Below, in pieces: positions 1 to 6,680 of a stretch of 7,760 nucleotides of DNA; position 1 is the first letter of the stretch, and every line of letters starts with the position of its first letter. The notes beneath the pieces are model-generated. The model was not told the DNA's origin and made no database searches. It saw only the letters and a program-made list of their open reading frames with translations. The DNA lies in assembly GCA_013151115.1 (NCBI GenBank), contig JAADIW010000015.1, positions 1-7,760 of the forward strand. Reading direction: 5' to 3'. The stretch is from Caldisericota bacterium. GTDB taxonomy: Bacteria; Bipolaricaulota; Bipolaricaulia; Bipolaricaulales; Bipolaricaulaceae. Made by a program: the position numbers and the translations under genes.

Positions 1-50
1 AGCCCATAAGGATCGGCCGGATCGAGGTGGAATTTGAGCCTGAGGGGTAG
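1..50 (+). CDS. obg: 3' end of a probable Obg-family GTPase gene (partial)
   Basis: Only the last 15 codons and the TAG stop (48-50) are in the window. Read from base 3 they give PIRIGRIEVEFEPEG. This resembles the end of the Obg C-terminal domain, where a 'VRIG..EFEF' strand pattern is usual. Obg is a ribosome-associated GTPase involved in 50S maturation. The stop lies 17 nt inside nadD, so the two genes overlap and are probably cotranscribed; obg beside nadD is a common bacterial arrangement. The match is short and the name rests partly on context. Two other + frames also close here (stops at 7-9 and 35-37), but neither peptide is recognisable. Confidence 0.55.
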   Translation, partial: PIRIGRIEVEFEPEG

Positions 51-621
51 GGTGGGCCTCTTCGGCGGGGCGTTCAACCCCATCCACGTGGGCCACCTCC
101 GGGTGGCGGAGGAGGCGTTGAGGCAATTCGACCTGGCGAAGGTGATCTTCATCCCCACCGCCCATCCCCCCCACAAGGAGGTGGCCGTCCCCGCCGAGCT
201 GCGCTATCGGATGGTGGAGCTGGCCGTGCAAGGCCGCCCGGGATTCGAGGTATCCCGGATAGAAATGGAGACCGATGGCCCCGCCTATACCGTGGACACG
301 GTGCGGGCGATGCTGCGGCGCTACCCGCAGGGGGTGGCGTATATCGTGGGAGCCGACGCTTTCCTGGGTCTGCCTTCGTGGAAGGAAGCGGACGAGCTCA
401 TGGGGCTCTGTCCGTTTATAATTGCCCCGAGGCGGGGGATCGATCCGGAGGCCCTGCGGCGGCCTCCCCTGGACCGGGCGGAGATCCACCTCATCCGCAT
501 GGATCCGGTGGAGATCTCTTCCTCCGAGATCCGGCGCCGCTACCGGGAAGGGCTCCCCGTAGAGGGCCTTGTCCCGGAGGAGGTGGACCGGTTCATCCGC
601 GCGCACGGGATCTATCGCTAG
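34..621 (+). CDS. nadD: Nicotinate-nucleotide adenylyltransferase (NaMN adenylyltransferase)
   Basis: This cytosolic enzyme transfers AMP from ATP to nicotinate mononucleotide, giving deamido-NAD in NAD biosynthesis. The 195-residue protein has the usual length. It carries the nucleotidyltransferase P-loop-like motif GLFGGAFNPIHVGHL (residues 8-22, with the H18-V-G-H21 pair), a mid-protein YIVGADAFLGLPSWK segment, and the C-terminal ISSSEIRRR signature (normally ISSTxIR). The first ATP-binding motif is GGAFNP rather than the common GGTFDP, a tolerated variation. The chosen start is TTG at 34, because the family N-terminus begins just before this motif and GAGGTGG (24-30) lies immediately upstream. 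It overlaps the end of the preceding gene. The frequent downstream partner rsfS is absent; infC follows instead. Confidence 0.95.
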   Translation: MSLRGRVGLFGGAFNPIHVGHLRVAEEALRQFDLAKVIFIPTAHPPHKEVAVPAELRYRMVELAVQGRPGFEVSRIEMETDGPAYTVDTVRAMLRRYPQGVAYIVGADAFLGLPSWKEADELMGLCPFIIAPRRGIDPEALRRPPLDRAEIHLIRMDPVEISSSEIRRRYREGLPVEGLVPEEVDRFIRAHGIYR

Positions 622-632
622 CGTGGTCCCGG

Positions 633-646
633 GCCGCGGTCGCGGC
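633..646 (+). repeat. Short GC hairpin in the nadD-infC gap
   Basis: GCCGC (633-637) and GCGGC (642-646) form a perfect 5-bp stem around a GGTC tetraloop, followed by TAAAATT. It lies 11 nt after the nadD stop. It could be a weak terminator or only a local structure before infC. There is no real U-tract, so I do not call it a terminator. Confidence 0.35.
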
Positions 647-652
647 TAAAAT
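647..652 (+). promoter_or_regulatory. Possible -10 box ahead of infC
   Basis: TAAAAT is the only AT-rich hexamer in this 57-nt gap and matches TATAAT at 5 of 6 positions. No convincing -35 hexamer lies 16-18 nt upstream (TGGTCC is the best). If used, transcription would begin near 659, just before the infC Shine-Dalgarno sequence, giving a leader of about 20 nt. Reading through from nadD is equally possible. Confidence 0.25.
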
Positions 653-678
653 TCTCGAGCAGAAAGGGGGTCGGTGGT

Positions 679-1197
679 ATAAAGAAGAGGTTTCGCGTGA
701 ACGAAGAGATCCGGGCACGGGAGGTCCTCCTCATCGACGAAGACGGCAGGAACCTCGGGGTCGTGCCGCGCGAGAAGGCGCTGGAGTTAGCACAGGAACG
801 GGGGCTGGACCTGGTGGAGGTCGCCCCGGAGCACAACCCCGTGGTGTGCAAGATCGTCGATTACGGAAAGTACCTCTATCAGCTCGAGAAGCGGGAGAAG
901 AAGCAGAAGAAGCCGGCGAAGCTGAAAGAGGTGAAGTTCACCATTCAGACCGGCGAACACGACTTCCGCACCAAGCTCGAGCGGATCCGGGAGTTTCTGG
1001 AAGAGGGGAGCAAGGTGCGGGTGACGGTGTTCTTCAAGGGCCGCCAGATCATCCATCTGGACAGGGGGAGACAGCTGCTCGCTCGGGTGGCTGAGGAGCT
1101 CCGCGACATCGCCAAGGTGGACCAGGATCCCCTCTCCAAGGGGCGGACGTTGCAGATGTTGTTGAGCCCGTTGCGTGCCAAAGGAGGAGGCTCATGA
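679..1197 (+). CDS. infC: Translation initiation factor IF-3, probable ATA start
   Basis: IF3 binds the 30S subunit, keeps ribosomal subunits apart and proofreads the start codon-initiator tRNA pairing. From ATA at 679 the protein has 172 residues, the usual IF3 length. The N domain shows NEEIRAREVLLIDEDG and, further on, the VCKIVDYGKYLYQ block. A lysine-rich linker (EKREKKQKKPAKLKEV) leads to the C domain with EHDFRTKL and VTVFFKGRQ. Two starts compete. GTG at 697 has GAAGAGG 6 nt upstream but would begin directly at the conserved NEEIRA block. ATA at 679 has AAAGGGGG (663-670) 8 nt upstream and adds IKKRFRV, matching in spacing the N-terminus of Bacillus-type IF3 that starts at AUU. I prefer ATA: non-canonical infC starts are a known basis of IF3 autoregulation. 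The stop overlaps rpmI by ATGA. Confidence 0.93.
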   Translation: MKKRFRVNEEIRAREVLLIDEDGRNLGVVPREKALELAQERGLDLVEVAPEHNPVVCKIVDYGKYLYQLEKREKKQKKPAKLKEVKFTIQTGEHDFRTKLERIREFLEEGSKVRVTVFFKGRQIIHLDRGRQLLARVAEELRDIAKVDQDPLSKGRTLQMLLSPLRAKGGGS

Positions 1198-1394
1198 AGC
1201 GCAAAAAGAAGACGCACAAGGCGGCGGCCAAACGCCTGAAGGTGAACGCCGCTGGCAAGATCTTCCGGATGCGGGCCCGCTACCAACACAAGCTCACGAA
1301 GAAGCGGCCCCAGTATAAGCGCCAGGCCCGCCGGAAGGTGGAGGTCACCGGGGCCGAACGCAAGCGGCTCGTCAAGGTGCTCAACATGCCGTGA
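1194..1394 (+). CDS. rpmI: 50S ribosomal protein bL35
   Basis: This small, highly basic 66-residue component of the large ribosomal subunit has the family's normal length. It shows the bL35 N-terminal signature KKKTHKAAAKRLKVNAAGKI (canonical form MKTHKAAAKRFKVTGTGKI) and then a lysine/arginine-rich body. The C-terminus RKRLVKVLNMP matches the usual short 'LLPY'-type end only loosely. ATG at 1194 overlaps the infC stop (ATGA) and has a very strong AAGGAGGAGG (1181-1190) 3 nt upstream. Translation is therefore probably coupled to infC. The infC-rpmI-rplT order is the classic bacterial arrangement, in which L20 often represses the operon. Confidence 0.96.
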   Translation: MKRKKKTHKAAAKRLKVNAAGKIFRMRARYQHKLTKKRPQYKRQARRKVEVTGAERKRLVKVLNMP

Positions 1395-1395
1395 C

Positions 1396-1415
1396 GCCCC
1401 GGGCGCCTTCGGGGC
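1396..1415 (+). repeat. Hairpin between rpmI and rplT
   Basis: GCCCCG (1396-1401) and CGGGGC (1410-1415) are perfectly complementary around an 8-nt loop, GGCGCCTT. The hairpin begins right after the rpmI stop. Its 3' arm ends directly before the rplT Shine-Dalgarno AAGGAGG (1416-1422). It could modulate rplT initiation or stabilise an mRNA end. In some bacteria L20 binds a structure in this gap, but I see no specific L20-site sequence here. Confidence 0.5.
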
Positions 1416-1428
1416 AAGGAGGTAGACC

Positions 1429-1772
1429 ATGCGCGTCAAAGGTGGGATCGTCCATGCTCGACGCCGCCGTAAGATCCTGAAACAGGCGAAGGGATTCCAG
1501 GGAAAGCGAAAAAGCTGCTGGCGGATAGCCAAGCAGGCCGTGATCAAGGCGCGGGTCCACATGTACGTCTCGCGGAAACTCAGGAAACGGAGCATGCGCC
1601 GCCTGTGGCAGATCCGCATCGGCGCCGCGGCCCGCCAGCACGGCCTATCCTATTCCAGGTTCATGGGGGGGCTGAGGAAGGCCGGGGTGGGGATCAACCG
1701 TAAGGTCCTGGCGGATCTCGCGATCCGCGATCCCGAGGCCTTCGCCGCGCTATGCGAAGTGGCGAAAAACGC

Positions 1773-1776
<4 letters not shown>
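1429..1776 (+). CDS. rplT: 50S ribosomal protein bL20
   Basis: bL20 is an early-binding 23S rRNA protein needed for large-subunit assembly, and in several bacteria the autogenous repressor of this operon. The 115-residue protein has the normal length. It shows the basic extended N-terminal tail (residues 1-30) with RRKILKQAKGFQGKRKS. The globular part follows, with RKRSMRRLWQIRIGAAARQH, GLSYSRFMGGLRKAGVGINR and KVLADLAIRDPEAFAALCE, all close to family consensus. ATG at 1429 has AAGGAGG (1416-1422) 6 nt upstream. The stop TGA (1774-1776) overlaps the preferred glyQ GTG start by 4 nt, linking ribosomal protein and tRNA synthetase expression. Confidence 0.97.
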
Positions 1777-2622
<846 letters not shown>

Positions 2623-2642
<20 letters not shown>

Positions 2643-4695
2643 GGTCGGGACCGAAGAGCTCCCCGCCCTGGACGCCCCGGTCCTCGCCGCCGCGTTGGCC
2701 CGGACCCTGGAGCAGGGTCTCGAGGAGGCCCGGCTTCCGTTCCAGGGTACGGAGGTTTACTGGACGCCCCGGCGCCTGGCGGTCCTCGTCCGGGGGGTCC
2801 CGGAGCGGCAGGAGGACCTGGTGGAGGAGGTCCGTGGGCCGGCCGTCGTCGTGGGCCTGGATGCCGACGGGAATCCCACCGAGGCCGCCCTGGGGTTCCT
2901 GAGGAAATACGGGGCCTCGCCCGGGGACCTCGTGCGGAAGAAGGTGGGGGACAAGGAGTACCTCTTCCTCCGGGTGCGCACCCCGGGGAGGCCCACGGGG
3001 GAGGTCCTCGCGGAGCTCGTCCCCCGGGCGATCCGGGCGCTTCCCTGCCGGAAGACCATGCGATGGGACTCCTCGGGGATTTCCTTCCTGCGCCCCATCC
3101 GCTGGCTCGTCTGTCTCCTCGGGGGGGAGGTCCTCCCGGTGAAGCTGGGGAGCCTCGAGGCGGGTCGGGTCACCCGGGGCCATCGGTTCTTCGGCCCCAA
3201 GGAGGTGGAGCTCGCTTCCCCGGCGGACTACGTCGAGGCGCTCCGGTCCGCCCGGGTGGTGGTCGACCCCGATGAGCGCGCGGGGATGATCCGGGAGGCG
3301 GCGGCGCAGGTGGAGGCGGAACACGGGGTCCGGGCCCTCTGGACCGAGGAGCTCCTCGGGATCATCGTGGGATCGCTGGAGTGGCCCGCGCCGGTGCTGG
3401 GGGAGTTCCCGGCGGAGTTCCTCGATCTGCCCGCCCCGGTGATCGCCGCCGTCCTCCACGAGGAGGGGAAGTTCGTGCCCTTCGCGCGGGATGGGGAGCC
3501 GGCGCCGGTGTTCCTCGGGTTCCGCGACGGCAAGGAGGACGAGCGGGGTTATGTCCGCCAAGGGTACGAGCGGGTTGTTAAGGCCCGACTCCGGGATGCC
3601 CGGTTCTTCTTCGAGAACGACCTCAAGAGGCCGTTGGCCGAGAGGGTGCCCGATCTCCGCGGGGTCGTGTACGAGGCCCGCCTCGGGACCATGTGGGACA
3701 AGGTCCAGCGGATCCGCGAGATCTGTGCGCGTCTATCACGTTACCTGTGGGCGGAGGCGGCGGATAGGGAGGAGTTCGGGAAGCTCCTCGACCGCGCGGC
3801 CTTCCTGTGCAAGGCCGACCTCACCACGGAGATGGTGAAGGAGTTCCCGGAGCTCGAGGGCGTGATGGGTGGGATCTACGCCCGCCGTTCCGGGGAGCCG
3901 GAGGAGGTCGCCCGGGCCATAGAGGAGCACCTCCTCCCGCGGACCAGGGCCGATGAGCTTCCGGAGACGGAGCTGGGCACGGCCCTCAGCCTCGCCGACA
4001 AGCTGGACACGGTGACGGGCGCGATCATGATCGGCGAGGTGCCCACCGGCTCCCGGGACCCATACGGCATCCGTAGGGCCGCCAACGCCATGATCTCCCT
4101 GGTCCTGAGGAAGGGCCTCGTGGTGGACCTCTTCGACGTGATCGATGCCGTGGCGGAGTTCTACCCGCGGCTCCCGGAAGGGAGGGGCCCGGAGGAGGTG
4201 AAGTCCTTCCTGATAGAGCGGTTGCGGTACATCCTGCGGGATGACCACCGCATACCCCACGACGTCGTCGAGGCGGTGCTCGCGGTCCCCCGGGGCGATT
4301 TCTCCGGACTCCTGGAGCGCGCCCGGGCCCTCGCCTCCTTACGGGGCGAGGCGTCGCTGGCGGAGGTGGCGCAGCTGTTCGAACGCCTGCGCAACATCAC
4401 CGGCGATCACACGGAAACTTCCTTCGATCCGGAGCTCTTCCAGCAGGAAGAGGAGCGCGAGCTCTGGCGCGCGTATCTGCGGGCCGAGGGACACGTGCGC
4501 CGGGCCCTGGAGGGGAGGGATTACGTGGGGGCGCTCAAGGCCCTGCTTCCCCTCGGGGAGCCGATTCACCGCTACTTCGAGCGGGTATTCGTGATGGTGG
4601 AGGACGAGGGGATCCGGCGAAACCGCCTTTCTTTTCTGCGGGCGTTGCTGTCGCTCTTCCTCGAGATCGGGGACTTGAGCAGGCTCACTACATGA
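2623..4695 (+). CDS. glyS: Glycyl-tRNA synthetase beta subunit
   Basis: The beta subunit binds tRNA-Gly and is needed for aminoacylation by the GlyQ/GlyS complex. The 690-residue length is standard. The N-terminus FLLEVGTEELPA and the WTPRRLAVLV block are typical. The HD-domain-like centre shows KADLTTEMVKEFPELEGVMG (about 397-416) and then LADKLDTVTGAIMIGEVPTG (about 457-476), followed by SRDPYGIRRAAN. The last 110 or so residues form the DALR-type anticodon-binding domain, ending with VFVMVEDEGIRRNRLSFLRA. GTG at 2623 has GGAGG (2612-2616) 6 nt upstream inside glyQ. The 20-nt overlap with glyQ suggests coupled, stoichiometric synthesis. No frameshift or missing block is visible. A folding-rich gap follows the gene. 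Confidence 0.97.
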
Positions 4696-4696
4696 T

Positions 4697-4732
4697 GGGC
4701 GGGGAGAAACGGGACGCACGGGAAGTCGGGGG
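4697..4732 (+). other. G-quadruplex motif just after glyS
   Basis: Five G-tracts lie on the + (mRNA-like) strand: 4697-4699, 4701-4704, 4711-4713, 4720-4722 and 4728-4732. The loops are 1, 6, 6 and 5 nt. The first four tracts alone satisfy the usual G3+N1-7 definition. The motif starts two bases after the glyS stop, so it would be in the 3' UTR of glyS or the leader of the next gene. A GC-rich genome makes chance motifs more likely. Confidence 0.5.
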
Positions 4733-4880
4733 CGGTGTGAGGGGAACGATGTCCGGGTGGTCCGGCCGTGCGCACAGCGGGGGATGGAGTTTCGAAGGGG
4801 TGTTTCACGGTTCGTGCGGGAAACGGCCCCCGTGAAAGGTTGAACCGCGTCCCCTCCCGCCCCCGACGCGAAGGGGGGCG
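4725..4880 (+). promoter_or_regulatory. Candidate structured RNA leader of the folK-like/rng unit
   Basis: The gap 4696-4883 holds no recognisable gene but strong complementarity. GTCGGGGGCGG (4725-4735) pairs perfectly over 11 bp with CCGCCCCCGAC (4857-4867). Inside it, TTTCACGG (4803-4810) pairs with CCGTGAAA (4830-4837). Two alternative stems exclude the 11-bp one: CGCGTC (4846-4851) with GACGCG (4865-4870), and CGCCCCC (4858-4864) with GGGGGCG (4874-4880). Together these make an H-type pseudoknot (loops 6, 0 and 3 nt) whose last arm covers the GGGGGG Shine-Dalgarno (4873-4878) of the gene at 4884. The arrangement resembles an on/off translational switch. It does not match a riboswitch class I can recall. 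RNase E autoregulation through its own 5' UTR is a precedent in related systems. No clear promoter is visible in the gap. Confidence 0.45.
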
Positions 4881-4883
4881 AGT

Positions 4884-5375
4884 ATGGCACGGGTGTTCCT
4901 CGGGTTACAGGCGGAGGTTCCCCCGCAGCGGGAGAGGATCGTCGAAGCGCTCGGCCGGTTGGAATCCTGCGGTGTCCAGATCCAACGGACCTCGTCGTGG
5001 TTCCGGACCCCGACACGGGGGAACTCGTATGGGGCCGTGGGCATCGCGGTGGAGGCCGCCACGAGCCTCATGCCCCGGGAGCTCTCGTTCATCTGCCAGG
5101 GGGTAGAGCGGATTTTGGGGAAGGAGAGGGCCGAACCGCTGGGGCCCAAGCCGATCGAGATCGCCATCCTCCTCTACGAGGACCGCGTGATAAACGATGG
5201 CGACCTCCACATCCCCTGCCCCCATCTCCTGAGACGGGAGGCGATCCTCGCCTCGCTCGCGGAACTCGTCCCCGACATGGTGCATCCCGTGCTCGGACGG
5301 ACGATCGGGGAGCTCGTGGCCGAGCTTCCCCCGGAAAGGAGGCCGATACGCTCCGAGGAAACCACATCCTCGTGA
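4884..5375 (+). CDS. HPPK (FolK)-like protein with lost catalytic residues
   Basis: The 163-residue protein aligns end to end with 6-hydroxymethyl-7,8-dihydropterin pyrophosphokinase, the folate-pathway enzyme that moves pyrophosphate from ATP to the pterin. The homology is clear in the N-terminal strand MARVFLGL, the SSWFRTPTRG segment, GPKPIEIAILLYEDRVIN (88-105) and the end LASLAELVPDMVHPVLGRTI. The functional positions are changed, however. The GSNLG turn after the first strand is LQAEV. The two Mg-binding Asp of the D-L-D motif are E92 and A94. The Arg of GPR is K89. The His of the V-P-H motif is C112. The pterin-binding loop is shortened. The reading frame is intact with normal GC-rich codon use, so it looks maintained, not decaying. 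I infer a non-enzymatic or altered role. ATG at 4884 follows GGGGGG (4873-4878). It overlaps the RNase gene by GTGA. Confidence 0.85.
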   Translation: MARVFLGLQAEVPPQRERIVEALGRLESCGVQIQRTSSWFRTPTRGNSYGAVGIAVEAATSLMPRELSFICQGVERILGKERAEPLGPKPIEIAILLYEDRVINDGDLHIPCPHLLRREAILASLAELVPDMVHPVLGRTIGELVAELPPERRPIRSEETTSS

Positions 5376-6592
5376 ACGTACAGCGGAGCCCCACCGGCGT
5401 CCGCAAGCGCGTGGCGATCGTGGAGGAGGGGCGCCTGGTGGAGATCTACTTCGAATGCCCCGAGCGACCGCGCCTCGTGGGGAACATCTACAAGGGAAAG
5501 GTGGAGACGGTCCTCGCGGGGCTGGGGGCCGCGTTCGTGAACGTGGGGGAGAAGCAATCCCTCTTCCTCTCGCAACACGAGATAAACGACGCCATCCTCA
5601 TCGCCAAAGGGTTCGAGCCCTGGAAGGGGGCGCCCCCGATCCAGAAGGTGCTCCGTCCCGGACAATCCCTGATCATCCAGGTGCGCCGCGAGGGGGTGGG
5701 GACCAAGAACCCTCAGGGGACGACGAAGATCAGCCTCCCCGGCCGGTACTGGGTCTTCCTCCCCAAGGAGGACCGGGTGGCGGTCTCACGGCGGATCACC
5801 GATCCGAACGAAGCCAAGCGGCTGCGGCAGATCGCCTATGAACTGAAGGCCCCCGGGGAGGGGCTCATCGCCCGGACGGCGGCGGCCGGCGCCTCCAGGG
5901 AAGATCTGGAACGTGATTTCAAGTTCCTCCTCGGTACATGGAAGGGAATCGAGGAGATGGCGGAGCGCGTCTCCGCTCCCTCCCTTCTCTACAAGAACCC
6001 GGACCTGGTGAAGGCGATCGTGCGCGACCGGTTCACCGAGGGGGTTGATTCCCTCATCGTGGATGACGAGGAGGAATACCGGGAGGTGCTCCACTACCTT
6101 CATTACCTCCATCTGGACGCCCTCAAACCCCGGGTGAAGCTCTACCGGGGGACGATGCCCCTCTTCGTGCGCTACGACGTCGAACGCCAACTCCGGGAGG
6201 CGCTCCAGCGCCGTGTGCCCCTGAAGGGCGGGGGCTTCATCACCATCGACGAGACCGAGGCCCTCACCGCCATCGATGTGAACACGGGTAAGGACATCCG
6301 CCACAAGAACCAGGAAGCGGCCATCCTCAACACGAACCTCGAGGCCGCGGTGGAGATCCCGCGTCAACTGCGCCTGCGGAAGCTCTCGGGGATCATCATC
6401 GTGGACTTCGTGGACATGGCCTCCAAGGCCGACGAACGCAAGGTCATCGAGCGGTTGAAACAGGAACTCCGTAAGGATCGGGTCCCGGCGGATTTCATCG
6501 ACGTGACGAAGCTGGGGCTCGTCGAGATCACCCGCAAGAAGGAAGGGGAGTCCCTGTCCGCGATGCTCGAGTCCCTGGAAGAGGGTTTCTGA
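5372..6592 (+). CDS. rng: RNase E/G family endoribonuclease, short form without zinc-link
   Basis: This family cuts single-stranded RNA in rRNA maturation and mRNA decay. From GTG at 5372 the protein has 406 residues (E. coli RNase G has about 489). The N-terminal S1 domain contains LVGNIYKGKVETVLAGLGAAFVNVG. The 5'-sensor Arg-Thr is present (GLIART, R168 and T169). The DNase I-like catalytic part keeps both metal-binding Asp: D302 in AIDVNTG and D345 in VDFVDM, spaced as in RNase E (D303, D346). After LGLVEITRKKEGESL the chain ends within about a dozen residues, so the CPxC zinc-link and the small C-terminal domain are missing. GTG overlaps the upstream stop (GTGA) and is the only reasonable start. 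Its SD, GAGGA (5355-5359), is 12 nt away, suggesting reliance on coupling. Confidence 0.92.
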   Translation: MNVQRSPTGVRKRVAIVEEGRLVEIYFECPERPRLVGNIYKGKVETVLAGLGAAFVNVGEKQSLFLSQHEINDAILIAKGFEPWKGAPPIQKVLRPGQSLIIQVRREGVGTKNPQGTTKISLPGRYWVFLPKEDRVAVSRRITDPNEAKRLRQIAYELKAPGEGLIARTAAAGASREDLERDFKFLLGTWKGIEEMAERVSAPSLLYKNPDLVKAIVRDRFTEGVDSLIVDDEEEYREVLHYLHYLHLDALKPRVKLYRGTMPLFVRYDVERQLREALQRRVPLKGGGFITIDETEALTAIDVNTGKDIRHKNQEAAILNTNLEAAVEIPRQLRLRKLSGIIIVDFVDMASKADERKVIERLKQELRKDRVPADFIDVTKLGLVEITRKKEGESLSAMLESLEEGF

Positions 6593-6611
6593 CCCGCCCC
6601 GACCGCACACA

Positions 6612-6637
6612 CCGGCCGGGCCAGGCCGGGTGCCGGC
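6612..6637 (+). repeat. Competing GC hairpins after rng
   Basis: CCGGCC (6612-6617) pairs with GGCCGG (6624-6629) around a 6-nt loop. The overlapping GCCGG (6625-6629) can instead pair with CCGGC (6633-6637) around GTG. The heptamer GGCCGGG is also directly repeated (6614-6620 and 6624-6630). The position, 20 nt after the rng stop and before a new promoter, suits transcription termination or a 3'-end structure. No U-tract follows, so an intrinsic terminator is not demonstrated. Confidence 0.4.
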
Positions 6638-6651
6638 TCCCTCCCGTGTCC

Positions 6652-6680
6652 TTGAATCAAAACAGAGTTCAACATATAGT
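6652..6680 (+). promoter_or_regulatory. Sigma70-type promoter of the PiT permease gene
   Basis: A -35 TTGAAT (6652-6657) and a -10 TATAGT (6675-6680) are separated by exactly 17 nt. They match the consensus at 4 of 6 and 5 of 6 positions. The stretch 6650-6711 is sharply AT-rich against the GC-rich background. Transcription should start near 6687, giving a leader of about 34 nt. A weaker dyad, TTGAA (6652-6656) and TTCAA (6668-6672), spans the -35 and spacer. Confidence 0.7.

Noticed and set aside
378..1094. Long + strand frame overlapping nadD and infC
   Set aside because: It lies out of frame with both conserved genes and gives a low-complexity Gly/Pro/Arg sequence.
4846..4880. Intrinsic terminator before the folK-like gene
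   Set aside because: The stems are GC-rich but followed by the SD and start codon, not a T-tract.
4696..4883. Known tetrahydrofolate riboswitch ahead of the folK-like gene
   Set aside because: I looked for the conserved THF riboswitch core from memory and did not find it. The structure here is built from different stems.
4997..5371. N-terminal extension of the RNase gene back to 4997
   Set aside because: The frame is open, but this part overlaps the HPPK-like gene in another frame and gives an Arg/Gly-rich sequence. RNase E/G homology starts around 5366-5372.
4884..5375. folK-like gene as a frameshifted or decayed pseudogene
   Set aside because: The alignment to HPPK runs in one frame from start to stop with normal codon bias. 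The active-site changes are substitutions such as Asp to Ala, not frame damage.
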